Source of the DNA: Xanthobacteraceae bacterium
GTDB taxonomy: Bacteria; Pseudomonadota; Alphaproteobacteria; Rhizobiales; Xanthobacteraceae
NCBI GenBank assembly: GCA_028282095.1
Contig: JANQIP010000238.1
Span: forward strand, 1-34,961
Length of the DNA: 34,961 nt
Direction of reading: 5' to 3'
Numbering within the stretch: position 1 is the stretch's first letter; each line of letters opens with the position of its first letter. Both the position numbers and the translations under genes were made by a program. Of this stretch, positions 27,566 to 34,961 are shown piece after piece. The notes below the pieces were generated by a model. That model worked only from the letters and a program-made list of their open reading frames with translations, searched no databases and was not told the origin of the DNA.

Positions 27566-28897
27566 ATGGTTTCTGCAGCTGAGCAACTCGCGGCCAATCT
27601 GAACTTCTCGGCTTTCGCCAAGGCCGAGGAGCTCAAGAAGCGTATCTGGTTCACGCTCGGCGCGCTCCTCATCTACCGGTTGGGTACGTATATTCCATTG
27701 CCCGGCATCGATCCCGGCCAGTGGGAGCAGATTTTCCGCACCCAGGCGGGCGGCATTCTCGGCATGTTCAACATGTTTGCGGGCGGCGGCATCCACCGGA
27801 TGGCGATCTTCGCCCTCAACATCATGCCCTATATCTCGGCCTCGATCATCATCCAGCTGATGACGACGGTGTCGCCGACGCTCGAAGCCCTCAAGAAGGA
27901 GGGCGAGGCGGGGCGCAAGGTCATCAACCAATACACGCGCTATCTCACCGTGTTCCTTGCCGCTTTCCAGGCCTATGGCATCGCCATCGGGCTCGAGAGC
28001 GCGGGCACGGTCGTCACCGATCCGGGCGCCTTCTTCCGCATCTCCACGGTGATCACGCTCACCGGCGGAACGGTGTTCCTGATGTGGCTGGGCGAGCAGA
28101 TAACCTCGCGCGGGGTCGGCAACGGGATTTCGCTCATCATCTTCGCCGGGATCATCGCCGAGCTACCCTCCGCCATTGCCGGAATGCTCGAACTGGGACG
28201 CCAAGGCGCGCTGTCGACCGCCCTGATCCTGATGATCATCGCCATGGCGATCGCGGTCATCGCCTTCATCGTGTTCATGGAGCGGGCCCAGCGGCGGCTA
28301 TTGATCCAGTATCCGAAGCGCCAGGTCGGCAATCGCATGTTCGAGGGCCAGAGCTCGCACCTGCCGCTCAAGCTCAACACGGCCGGGGTGATCCCGCCGA
28401 TCTTCGCCTCTTCGCTGCTCTTGCTGCCGACGACGGTCGCCAACTTTAATGCCGGGCAGGGTCCGGAATGGATGACGCTCATCACCACCCAGCTCGGCCA
28501 TGGGCAGCCGCTGTTCCTGGTGCTCTACATATCGCTGATCGTCTTTTTCTGCTTCTTCTACACCGCGATCGTGTTCAACCCGACCGAGACCGCTGACAAC
28601 CTGAAGAAGCATGGGGGGTTCATTCCGGGAATCCGCCCGGGCGAACGCACCGCCGAATATATTGACTATGTGCTCTCACGCATTACGGTTGTCGGCGCCG
28701 CCTATCTCGCGCTCGTGTGCCTGCTACCGGAAATCCTGATTTCTCAAGCGGCGGTGCCGTTCTATTTCGGTGGCACGTCGCTCCTGATCGTCGTGAGCGT
28801 GACGATGGATACGGTTGCGCAGGTTCAAGGCTATCTGCTTGCGCATCAATATGAAGGATTGATCAAGAAATCGAAGCTAAGGGGGCGTAGAAAGTGA
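27566..28897 (+). CDS. secY: Protein translocase subunit SecY
   Basis: The 443-residue inner-membrane protein has ten hydrophobic segments in the SecY pattern. The N-terminal conserved block is [14 protein letters not shown], the plug region follows around [22 protein letters not shown], and the cytosolic loop holds [12 protein letters not shown]. It forms the channel for SecA-driven export and SRP-dependent insertion. The ATG at 27566 is chosen for [12 protein letters not shown]; an upstream ATG at 27503 lacks conserved sequence. Its TGA overlaps the adk GTG by 4 nt. No rpmJ gene follows, unlike E. coli. Confidence 0.98.
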   Translation: MVSAAEQLAANLNFSAFAKAEELKKRIWFTLGALLIYRLGTYIPLPGIDPGQWEQIFRTQAGGILGMFNMFAGGGIHRMAIFALNIMPYISASIIIQLMTTVSPTLEALKKEGEAGRKVINQYTRYLTVFLAAFQAYGIAIGLESAGTVVTDPGAFFRISTVITLTGGTVFLMWLGEQITSRGVGNGISLIIFAGIIAELPSAIAGMLELGRQGALSTALILMIIAMAIAVIAFIVFMERAQRRLLIQYPKRQVGNRMFEGQSSHLPLKLNTAGVIPPIFASSLLLLPTTVANFNAGQGPEWMTLITTQLGHGQPLFLVLYISLIVFFCFFYTAIVFNPTETADNLKKHGGFIPGIRPGERTAEYIDYVLSRITVVGAAYLALVCLLPEILISQAAVPFYFGGTSLLIVVSVTMDTVAQVQGYLLAHQYEGLIKKSKLRGRRK

Positions 28898-29508
28898 GAT
28901 TGATTCTGCTCGGGCCTCCCGGCGCGGGCAAAGGGACGCAAGCGCGTCGCTTGGCCGAAAACTTTAACATCGTTCAGCTCTCAACCGGCGACATGCTGCG
29001 CGAAGCAGCAAGCGCCGGAACGCCGGCGGGCCGCAAGGCAGCCGACGTGATGGCGCGGGGCGAACTCGTCTCGGACGACATCGTGGTGGCGATCATCGCC
29101 GAGCGGGTCGATCAACCCGATTGCGCAAACGGCTTCATCCTCGACGGATTTCCGCGCACGGTCGGCCAGGCCGAGGCGCTCGATGGCCTGCTCAAGGAAC
29201 GCGGCCTCGCGCTCGACGCGGTGATCGAAATCAAGGTCGATGACGGTTTGCTGATCCAGCGCATCGAGAATCGCATCGCCGAAATGTCGGCGCGCGGCGA
29301 GCCGCTGCGCGCGGACGACAATCCGGAAACGCTCAAGCGCCGTCTCGCCGCCTACCACGCCCAGACCGCGCCGCTCGTCGATTACTACCGCGGCAAGGGC
29401 CAGCTCGCGAGTGTCGATGGCATGGGGTCGATCGACGAGGTCAGCGCTGCAGTCATGGCGCTGCTGCCGCCGCCCGTCGGGCGCCAGCAGGCGGGTAGTG
29501 TCGGTTAA
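28894..29508 (+). CDS. adk: Adenylate kinase, short-LID form
   Basis: The 204-residue enzyme interconverts ATP plus AMP with two ADP. The P-loop GPPGAGKGT is at residues 7-15 with K13, followed by STGDMLR and the nucleotide motif DGFPRTVGQ. The segment between [12 protein letters not shown] and [13 protein letters not shown] is short, without the long zinc-type LID domain, a form common in alphaproteobacteria. The start is GTG, overlapping the secY stop (GTGA), with AAGGGGG upstream, so translation is coupled. A short Gln/Gly-rich tail ends the protein. Confidence 0.97.
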   Translation: MRLILLGPPGAGKGTQARRLAENFNIVQLSTGDMLREAASAGTPAGRKAADVMARGELVSDDIVVAIIAERVDQPDCANGFILDGFPRTVGQAEALDGLLKERGLALDAVIEIKVDDGLLIQRIENRIAEMSARGEPLRADDNPETLKRRLAAYHAQTAPLVDYYRGKGQLASVDGMGSIDEVSAAVMALLPPPVGRQQAGSVG

Positions 29509-29603
29509 CGGATCGGCGGCGGCGGAATGCCGACGCTGTGGCGCCAACCTGCCGTTCCGTGATCCTAACCGATGGAGCCGGTTGGGGAAAATGCAGGCAC
29601 GGG

Positions 29604-29632
29604 TTGACGACATCGATCGGAATTCGTAGATA
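29604..29632 (+). promoter_or_regulatory. Sigma70-type promoter for the alpha genes
   Basis: TTGACG (29604-29609) and TAGATA (29627-29632) are separated by 17 bp in the 265-bp adk-rpsM gap. Transcription would start near 29639, leaving a leader of about 135 nt before rpsM. The leader includes CTTAT/ATAAG arms just before the start. A promoter here would let rpsM-rpsK-rpoA-rplQ be transcribed apart from the spc genes. Confidence 0.58.
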
Positions 29633-29773
29633 GCAGGCAATCAGTTGGAGACGGTCCAAGCACGGTGCCATGCCCCGGAAAGACGGTCGGGGAGGGTGCC
29701 GCGTTTATGCTTATCCGACGCGCCCGATTGCTTATTAGCCGGCCGATAAGGGCCGACAGAAGGAGCGACGGCC

Positions 29774-30142
29774 TTGGCCCGTATTGCTGGCGTGAACATT
29801 CCGACCAATAAGCGCGTTCTTATTAGCCTTCAGTACATCCATGGGATCGGGTCCAAGAAGGCCCAGGAGATCATGGAGAAAGTCGGTATTCCCGACGAGC
29901 GTCGGGTCTCGCAGCTCACCGACCAGGAGGTGCTGCAAATCCGCGAGGTGATCGACCGCGACTATCTGGTCGAGGGCGACCTGCGGCGCGAGAATGCGAT
30001 GAACATCAAGCGGCTGATGGACCTCGGCTGCTATCGCGGGCTGCGGCACCGGCGCGGATTGCCGGTTCGCGGGCAGCGCACCCACACCAATGCACGCACC
30101 CGCAAAGGCCCGGCAAAGCCCATCGCAGGCAAGAAGAAGTAG
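29774..30142 (+). CDS. rpsM: 30S ribosomal protein S13
   Basis: The 122-residue protein begins with a TTG codon at 29774; the conserved N-terminus (M)[13 protein letters not shown] starts exactly there and no ATG or GTG nearby fits. AGAAGGAGCGA lies upstream, a strong ribosome-binding site that would offset the weak codon. The helix-two-turn-helix body and the C-terminal basic tail ([14 protein letters not shown]) are intact. S13 contacts the P-site tRNA and bridges to L5 and 23S helix 38. rpsD, which follows S11 in E. coli, is absent here. Confidence 0.97.
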   Translation: MARIAGVNIPTNKRVLISLQYIHGIGSKKAQEIMEKVGIPDERRVSQLTDQEVLQIREVIDRDYLVEGDLRRENAMNIKRLMDLGCYRGLRHRRGLPVRGQRTHTNARTRKGPAKPIAGKKK

Positions 30143-30205
30143 CTGGCGCACATCCTGAACAAAAAGACGCGCGGCTTGCGCGACAGCCGGGCATGAAGGA
30201 CCACA

Positions 30206-30595
30206 ATGGGCAAAGAAACCACACGGGTACGCAGGCGCGAGCGCAAGAACATTGCCTCCGGCATCGCGCATGTGAACGCCTCGTTCAACAACACGATGAT
30301 CTCGATCACCGATGCGCAGGGCAATGCGATCGCCTGGTCGTCGGCCGGTACGATGGGGTTCAAGGGGTCGCGCAAGTCGACGCCCTACGCCGCCCAGATG
30401 GCCGCCGAGGACTGCGCGCGCAAAGCGCAGGAGCATGGCATGCGCACGCTCGAAGTCGAAGTCGCCGGACCCGGGTCGGGGCGCGAATCGGCGCTGCGCG
30501 CGCTGCAGTCGGCGGGATTCACGATCACGTCGATCCGCGACGTGACGCCGATCCCGCATAACGGATGTCGGCCGCGCAAGCGCCGCCGGGTCTGA
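30206..30595 (+). CDS. rpsK: 30S ribosomal protein S11
   Basis: The 129-residue protein has the S11 sequences [18 protein letters not shown] and the C-terminal [14 protein letters not shown]11 lines the platform near the E site and mRNA exit. GAAGGA lies upstream of the ATG. A 194-bp spacer with a palindromic repeat follows before rpoA. Confidence 0.98.
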   Translation: MGKETTRVRRRERKNIASGIAHVNASFNNTMISITDAQGNAIAWSSAGTMGFKGSRKSTPYAAQMAAEDCARKAQEHGMRTLEVEVAGPGSGRESALRALQSAGFTITSIRDVTPIPHNGCRPRKRRRV

Positions 30596-30660
30596 GGGCG
30601 CTCCGTTCCGGCATTCCGGCGGCGGCATGGCCTGCGGGATGAGCGGCGCGCGCCGAAAGA

Positions 30661-30759
30661 GCATGGTCCCGAAAAACCGGCGGACTTTTCGGACAAGATC
30701 ATGCGGAAAAACAAGGACCAAGAGAGCGTGATTGATTCCGTGCTGAAACAATCCGCTCT
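30661..30759 (+). repeat. Bipartite palindromic repeat (A+B), copy 7
   Basis: Module A (30661-30704) reads GCATGGTC for its first arm and GATCATGC for the second. The linker has AAAACAAGGA. Module B (30723-30759) is degenerate, with AGAGCG and CGCTCT arms. It occupies half of the rpsK-rpoA gap and ends 30 bp before rpoA. Confidence 0.8.
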
Positions 30760-30789
30760 AGGCCACACCACGATACCATACCACACGAT

Positions 30790-31830
30790 ATGATGGTGGA
30801 TGACGTGACAATTCAGAAGAACTGGCAGGAACTGATCAGGCCGAACAAGCTGCAGGTCGCCGCTGGCGCCGATTCCAAGCGCGTGGCGACGGTCGTCGCA
30901 GAGCCGCTTGAGCGGGGCTTCGGCCTGACCCTCGGCAATGCACTGCGCCGCATCCTGCTCTCTTCCCTGCAGGGCGCGAGCGTGCAATCGGTGCATATCG
31001 ACGGCGTGCTGCACGAATTCTCCTCGATCGGAGGCGTGCGCGAGGACGTCACCGACATCGTGCTCAACATCAAGGACATCGCCATCAAGATGCAGGGCGA
31101 CGGCCCGAAGCGGATGGTGGTGAAGAAGCAGGGGCCTGCCGTGGTCACCGCCGGGGATATTCAGACCGTCGGCGATGTCGTCGTCCTCAACCCGGAACTC
31201 GTGCTGTGCCATCTCGACGAGGGCGCCGAGATCCGCATGGAGTTCACGGTTTCGACCGGCAAGGGCTATGTGCCCGCCGAGCGCAACCGGCCGGAGGACG
31301 CCCCGATCGGGCTGATCCCGGTCGACAGCCTCTATTCGCCTGTAAAGAAAGTCTCCTACAGGGTTGAGAATACGCGTGAAGGTCAGATTCTCGACTACGA
31401 CAAATTGACCATGCAGATCGAGACCAATGGCGCAGTTTCGCCGGAGGACGCGCTTGCTTACGCGGCGCGCATTCTGCAGGACCAGCTCAACGTCTTCGTC
31501 AATTTCGAAGAGCCGAAGCGGCCCGAGCAGCCGCTGTCGCTCGCCGACGATCTCGGCGGCATTCCGCCGGCCTTCCTCAAGAAAGTCGACGAGCTCGAAC
31601 TTTCGGTGCGCTCGGCCAACTGCCTGAAGAACGACAACATCGTCTATATCGGCGATCTTGTGCAGAAGACCGAGGCGGAGATGCTGCGCACGCCGAATTT
31701 CGGTCGCAAGTCCCTCAACGAGATCAAGGAAGTGCTGGCGCAGATGGGCCTGCATCTCGGCATGGAAGTGCCGGGCTGGCCGCCGGAGAATATCGAGGAG
31801 CTCGCCAAGCGCTTCGAGGACCATTACTGA
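30790..31830 (+). CDS. rpoA: DNA-directed RNA polymerase subunit alpha
   Basis: RpoA has an N-terminal dimerisation domain (to about residue 235) that nucleates core assembly and a C-terminal domain, around [20 protein letters not shown], that contacts UP elements and activators. The start is uncertain: ATG at 30790 gives 346 residues, ATG at 30793 gives 345 and GTG at 30805 would give [14 protein letters not shown] directly. None has a strong ribosome-binding site; GGTGGA precedes the GTG. It lies in the alpha set between S11 and L17. Confidence 0.97.
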   Translation: MMVDDVTIQKNWQELIRPNKLQVAAGADSKRVATVVAEPLERGFGLTLGNALRRILLSSLQGASVQSVHIDGVLHEFSSIGGVREDVTDIVLNIKDIAIKMQGDGPKRMVVKKQGPAVVTAGDIQTVGDVVVLNPELVLCHLDEGAEIRMEFTVSTGKGYVPAERNRPEDAPIGLIPVDSLYSPVKKVSYRVENTREGQILDYDKLTMQIETNGAVSPEDALAYAARILQDQLNVFVNFEEPKRPEQPLSLADDLGGIPPAFLKKVDELELSVRSANCLKNDNIVYIGDLVQKTEAEMLRTPNFGRKSLNEIKEVLAQMGLHLGMEVPGWPPENIEELAKRFEDHY

Positions 31831-31903
31831 TCGCGCGCCGCCGCTCCCTGCCGGGAGAAGGCCGCCAAGCTCTTTTCGCGTCTTACCTGTCGGAACTGCC
31901 GCC

Positions 31904-32329
31904 ATGCGCCACGGACACGCCCACCGCAAGTTCAACCGCACCGCCGAGCACCGGCGCGCGATGTTCGCCAACATGGCTGCGGCGCTGATCAAGCACGAGC
32001 AGATCATGACGACGCTGCCGAAGGCCAAGGACCTGCGGCCGGTCGTCGAGAAACTGGTCACGCTCGGCAAACGCGGCGGGCTGCATGCACGCCGCCAGGC
32101 GATCGCCGACATCCGCGACGTCGCCATGGTGAAGAAGCTGTTCGACGTGCTCGGTCCCCGCTACAAGACGCGCAATGGCGGCTATACGCGGGTGATGAAA
32201 GCGGGCTTCCGCTTCGGCGATTCGGCGCCGCTCGCCGTGATCGAGTTCGTCGACCGCGACGTCGATGCCAAGGGCCAGGATTCGGGGCCGGCGCCGGACG
32301 AGCGGGCCGAGGAACCGGCAGCGGCCTAG
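31904..32329 (+). CDS. rplQ: 50S ribosomal protein L17
   Basis: The 141-residue protein begins [18 protein letters not shown], the standard L17 start, and contains [20 protein letters not shown]. The core ends near VIEFVDRDV; about 20 further residues form an acidic Ala/Glu/Pro-rich tail, longer than in E. coli L17. It closes the alpha gene set. Downstream lie a small hairpin, a palindromic repeat and a strong terminator. Confidence 0.97.
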   Translation: MRHGHAHRKFNRTAEHRRAMFANMAAALIKHEQIMTTLPKAKDLRPVVEKLVTLGKRGGLHARRQAIADIRDVAMVKKLFDVLGPRYKTRNGGYTRVMKAGFRFGDSAPLAVIEFVDRDVDAKGQDSGPAPDERAEEPAAA

Positions 32330-32377
32330 TCCGTTCGTCCCTGCGATAGCGCGGACCTAGATGCACCGCCAAAGGGG

Positions 32378-32397
32378 ATTCCCGCTTTCGCGGGAAT
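32378..32397 (+). repeat. 20-bp hairpin after rplQ
   Basis: ATTCCCGC (32378-32385) and GCGGGAAT (32390-32397) are perfect arms around TTTC. It lies 49 bp after the rplQ stop with no T-tract. The sequence resembles widespread small proteobacterial intergenic palindromes, and may protect the 3' end of the message. Confidence 0.55.
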
Positions 32398-32411
32398 GAA
32401 CGGAAGGCGGA

Positions 32412-32507
32412 GCATGATCCCGAAAAGTTGGGAGACTTCTCGGAAAAGATCATGCGACAGAACATAAAGAGGGCGCGATCGATTCAACCTCAAGCAAATC
32501 GCGCTCT
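32412..32507 (+). repeat. Bipartite palindromic repeat (A+B), copy 8
   Basis: Module A (32412-32455) has intact GCATGATC/GATCATGC arms and CCGAAAA against TCTCGG inside. The linker GACAGAACATAAAG leads to module B (32468-32507), ending CGCGCTCT. It lies between rplQ and its terminator, so it would be part of the 3' untranslated region. Confidence 0.82.
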
Positions 32508-32528
32508 AGGAATGCTTTCACAGGGTAA

Positions 32529-32581
32529 GCCCCGGGTCCGCCTCTGCTCAAAGAGCATGCGTCCGGGGCCATTCTTTTTTT
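32529..32581 (+). terminator. Strong intrinsic terminator of the alpha genes
   Basis: The outer stem pairs GCCCCGG (32529-32535) with CCGGGGC (32563-32569), an inner stem pairs TGCTC (32545-32549) with GAGCA (32553-32557), and seven T residues follow (32575-32581). This is the only classical hairpin-plus-T-tract in the window. It marks the end of the ribosomal-protein transcript and separates it from the protease gene. Confidence 0.8.
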
Positions 32582-32756
32582 GAGCAACTATCTGGTGAGT
32601 CAAGGGCGTTTTCAACGCTTTTGCGACGGCTGTCGCTTGTTCCATTGAGATGAGCGATTGTTGGATGTTGTTGTCCCGGGTGTGGGCAGCCGCAGCTTTG
32701 CCCTTCAATTGCCACGGCAGGGCCGTATCTCCGCAATCTTCGAGCGGAGTCGGATC

Positions 32757-34181
32757 ATGTCGCAGATCTTATTCCGGCGCGCGGTTGCGGCCGCGGCCAT
32801 TCTCGCATTGCCATGGATCACTGCCGGCGCGACGGCGCAGGAGGTTCGGGTTCCGGCATCGGCCGCGACGGTCAAGCTCTCCTTCGCCCCGGTGGTCAAG
32901 CAGGCGACGCCGGCGGTCGTGAACGTCTATGTGCGGCGCCTGGTGCGCCAGCGCGCATCGCCCTTTTTCGACGATCCCTTTTTCCGCCAGTTCCTGGGGC
33001 GCGAGTTTGGCCTCGGCGTTCCCCGCGAGCGCGTTCAACGCTCCTTGGGCTCCGGCGTCATCGTTACGCCGGATGGCGTCGTCGTGACCAATCACCATGT
33101 GATCAAGGGGCGTGGCGAAGCCGAGATCAAGATCGTGCTTGCGGACAAGCGCGAGTTCGCCGCCGAGATCATCCTCAAGGATGAGCGCACCGACCTCGCG
33201 GTGCTGAGAATCGACGCATCGCGCGTCGCCTTTCCTTATCTTCCCTTCCAGGACTCCGACACGCTCGAGGTCGGCGACCTCGTGCTCGCCATCGGCAATC
33301 CCTTCGGCATCGGCCAGACGGTCACGAGCGGCATCGTCTCGGCGCTGGCCCGCACCAGTGTCGGTGTCTCCGACTTTCAGTCCTTCATCCAGACCGACGC
33401 TGCGATCAATCCCGGCAATTCGGGCGGGGCGCTGGTCGACACGAAGGGCCGGCTGGTCGGGATCAACACGGCGATCTATTCGCGCACCGGCGGCTCGCAC
33501 GGTATCGGCTTTGCGATCCCCTCCGAGATGGTCCGGCTCGTGGTGCAGTCGGCGCTGCGCGGCGGCACGGTGAAACGCCCTTGGCTTGGTGCCAAGCTGC
33601 AGGCGGTGACGGCGGAAATATCGGAGGCCTTTGGCCTCGATCGCCCGGCCGGCGCCCTCGTCGGCACCGTGACGCCGAGGAGTCCGGCCGCACGGGCGGG
33701 CTTGCGCACCAGCGATCTGATCATTGCGATCGACGGCCATGTGGTCGAGGATCCTAGCGTCTTCAACTACCGCTTTGCCACCAGGCCGCTGGGCGGGCAG
33801 GCGCAGGTCGACGTCTTGCGCGGCGGACGGCGCATGCAGCTCGCCGTTGCGCTGGAATCGGCGCCCGCGTTTCCGCGCGACGAACGCGTGATTCAGGGAC
33901 CCTCGCCCTTCAGGGGGGCGAAGGTTGCCAATCTCTCGCCCGCCCTTGCCGAAGAGCTGCGGCTCGATGCGACGACGAGCGGCGTCGTCATCATGGACGT
34001 CGAGCGCCGCTCGGTAGCCCGGCGCGTCGGCTTGAAGAAGGGCGACGTGGTCGTCACCGTCAATGGCGAGAAGATCAGGCGCACCCGCGATCTCGACCGG
34101 GCGGCGGGCCGCCCGAGCCGGCTGTGGCGCATCACCATCAAGCGCAACGGCCAGACGGTCTCGGTCACCTTCGCCGGATAG
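32757..34181 (+). CDS. Periplasmic Do/DegP-type serine protease with two PDZ domains
   Basis: The ATG at 32757 gives 474 residues with a Sec signal peptide (basic MSQILFRR, then a hydrophobic stretch, likely cut near ATAQ, residues 25-28). The trypsin-like domain has the catalytic triad H114 (TNHHVI), D146 (RTDLAVL) and S222 (NPGNSGGAL). PDZ 1 covers about 275-370 and PDZ 2 about 385-474. Such proteases degrade or refold misfolded envelope proteins. CGGAG lies upstream of the start. Its place after rplQ is seen in related alphaproteobacteria. It lies beyond the terminator, so it is probably transcribed separately. DegP and DegQ cannot be told apart here. Confidence 0.94.
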   Translation: MSQILFRRAVAAAAILALPWITAGATAQEVRVPASAATVKLSFAPVVKQATPAVVNVYVRRLVRQRASPFFDDPFFRQFLGREFGLGVPRERVQRSLGSGVIVTPDGVVVTNHHVIKGRGEAEIKIVLADKREFAAEIILKDERTDLAVLRIDASRVAFPYLPFQDSDTLEVGDLVLAIGNPFGIGQTVTSGIVSALARTSVGVSDFQSFIQTDAAINPGNSGGALVDTKGRLVGINTAIYSRTGGSHGIGFAIPSEMVRLVVQSALRGGTVKRPWLGAKLQAVTAEISEAFGLDRPAGALVGTVTPRSPAARAGLRTSDLIIAIDGHVVEDPSVFNYRFATRPLGGQAQVDVLRGGRRMQLAVALESAPAFPRDERVIQGPSPFRGAKVANLSPALAEELRLDATTSGVVIMDVERRSVARRVGLKKGDVVVTVNGEKIRRTRDLDRAAGRPSRLWRITIKRNGQTVSVTFAG

Positions 34182-34218
34182 GTTGCTTTGCTGACCGCTA
34201 AGGTGAGCTTGGATTTGA

Positions 34219-34365
34219 CACCTCTCCCCGCTTGCGGGGAGAGGTCGACGCGCGAAGCGCGGCGGGTGAGGGGCCAGCAGCCTACGTAAAAAAAAAACAA
34301 GACCCCTCATCCGGCTCGCGGCAGAAGCCGCTCGCCACCTTCTCCCCGCAAGCGGGGAGAAGGTA
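34219..34365. repeat. MITE-like element, 147 bp
   Basis: The left end is a 26-bp palindrome (34220-34245) and the right end a 28-bp palindrome (34337-34364, core CCCCGCAAGCGGGG). The first 60 bp are identical to 1351-1410. The centre differs and includes a run of ten A (34288-34297) and the inverted words GGGTGAGGGG and CCCCTCATCC. It begins about 37 bp after the protease stop. Confidence 0.75.
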
Positions 34366-34377
34366 AGCAAGGTCCTG

Positions 34378-34647
34378 ACCGGTTAGATAGGTGACAGAAT
34401 AGACCGACGACATGGGTGACGATGGTTCCTTCACGGTCGAATTACGGGCCGGTGCTGCTCGGGCTTGTCACCCCTGGCGGCGACCGCCTGAAGTCGCCGC
34501 CGCGACCGATTTCCTGTGGACTTGTGGACGACGCAGCGCGTCGCCCCAGGGTCCACAGGAGCAACAACAGCTACAAAATCGGACCTGAACAAAACCGGAA
34601 ATGTGTTACCCATGTCGCCGGTCAGATCTGTCACCCATGTTCCCGGT
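34378..34647. mobile_element. Transposase-less IS remnant with 43-bp inverted ends
   Basis: The left end (34378-34420) is the inverted complement of the right end (34605-34647), matching at 34 of 43 positions by hand. Each end holds two spaced copies of a TGTCACCCATGT-type word. The 184-bp interior has a 9-bp inverted repeat TCCTGTGGA/TCCACAGGA (34512-34520, 34552-34560) but no transposase. Ends of this look recall IS481-family elements in related bacteria, from memory. It is best read as a deletion derivative or a non-autonomous element. Confidence 0.55.
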
Positions 34648-34719
34648 TGCTCATCGCAGCGCGGGCAAGCTTGTGCAGCCTGCGTTGCGACTCGGGGAGG
34701 GGTCGCAGGCCGCTTCCGA

Positions 34720-34762
34720 GCATGATCCCGAAAAGTCTGCAACTTTTCGGGAAAAATCATGC
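34720..34762 (+). repeat. Palindromic repeat module A, copy 9
   Basis: GCATGATC and AATCATGC arms enclose CCGAAAA and TTTTCGG. A linker-like GAGAAAACAAGC follows, but module B is missing, so this copy is truncated or an A-only form. Confidence 0.78.
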
Positions 34763-34820
34763 GAGAAAACAAGCACCGACCCCCTCCCGGCGAGCACGCA
34801 GCTAAGGAGATGCCGGGAAC

Positions 34821-34890
34821 TAAATGAACCGTGCAACGGCGGACATTCCGGGCATTTTGCTGCAAAATGATCGCCAACTCGATTCATTTA
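34821..34890. promoter_or_regulatory. Nested inverted repeats near the window end
   Basis: A perfect 15-bp palindrome, ATTTTGC-T-GCAAAAT (34854-34868), lies between inverted words TAAATGAA (34821-34828) and TTCATTTA (34883-34890). The surroundings are AT-richer than the rest. It may be an operator or promoter region for a gene beyond the window; nothing more can be said. Confidence 0.3.
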
Positions 34891-34961
34891 ATTCTCCAAG
34901 TTGCCTAAGCCTGCGCAGGCTGCGCAAGCTTGCCTGCGCCGCTCGCCGACCTCCCCCTTTC

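Larger units (their letters stand above)
32330..32756 (+). other. Gene-free spacer between rplQ and the DegP-type protease
   Basis: The 427-bp gap holds a 20-bp hairpin, a full A+B palindromic repeat, a strong intrinsic terminator and a weak GCGTT/AACGC hairpin with TTTT (32606-32622). After the terminator, about 130 bp remain for the protease promoter, where I see no good -35/-10 pair. Minus-strand frames across the terminator look like shadows. Confidence 0.6.
34182..34961. other. Gene-free tail with repeats and an IS remnant
   Basis: The last 780 bp hold a MITE-like element (34219-34365), a transposase-less IS-like remnant (34378-34647), one module-A palindrome (34720-34762) and a small palindrome inside a larger inverted repeat (34821-34890). 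No intact gene is supported; the frames seen are repeat-derived. Confidence 0.65.

Noticed and set aside
32490..32708. A 72-residue minus-strand frame across the rplQ terminator
   Set aside because: It runs through a clear + strand terminator and a repeat, with no ribosome-binding site that convinces and no recognised family.
34416..34805. A 129-residue + frame in the tail region
   Set aside because: It spans the IS remnant interior, its right end and a module-A repeat; no domain is recognisable.

Overview
The window is a ribosomal-protein and RNA-polymerase supercluster from a GC-rich alphaproteobacterium. Gene order, protein sequences and the interspersed repeats fit Hyphomicrobiales (a Bradyrhizobium, Rhodopseudomonas or Xanthobacteraceae-like lineage). 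That placement is inference; no species is claimed. All 38 genes I can support lie on the + strand and read outward in one direction. No tRNA, rRNA, CRISPR array, phage gene or intact transposase gene was found.

Layout. (1) 1-12202: rplK-rplA, a 1.05 kb repeat-rich leader, rplJ-rplL, a terminator/attenuator, rpoB and rpoC. (2) 12203-17274: a 735-bp leader with a good sigma70-type promoter and a 9-bp tandem repeat, then the str genes rpsL-rpsG-fusA-tuf. (3) 17275-29508: the S10 and spc genes, rpsJ-rplC-rplD-rplW-rplB-rpsS-rplV-rpsC-rplP-rpmC-rpsQ-rplN-rplX-rplE-rpsN-rpsH-rplF-rplR-rpsE-rpmD-rplO-secY-adk, mostly tightly packed with several start/stop overlaps. (4) 29509-32329: a second promoter candidate and the alpha genes rpsM-rpsK-rpoA-rplQ, without rpsD, closed by a strong intrinsic terminator. 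(5) 32757-34181: a periplasmic DegP/Do-type protease, then a gene-free tail of repeat elements and a transposase-less IS remnant.

Together the genes supply much of both ribosomal subunits, both elongation factors, the alpha, beta and beta' subunits of RNA polymerase, the SecY channel and adenylate kinase. They are a growth-rate-controlled core set, and I see no new enzymatic system.

The unusual content is between the genes. A bipartite palindromic repeat occurs nine times as its first module and six times as the full two-module unit. It is always in the same orientation as transcription, often just after a stop codon, and one copy lies inside the S10 operon between rplV and rpsC. Two other MITE-like families are present. 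A roughly 46-bp block is shared by the rplJ and secY leaders. A (GAAGACGAC)9 tract sits directly in front of rpsL. The protein oddities are a long Lys/Ala-rich N-terminal extension on L5 and an acidic C-terminal tail on L3.
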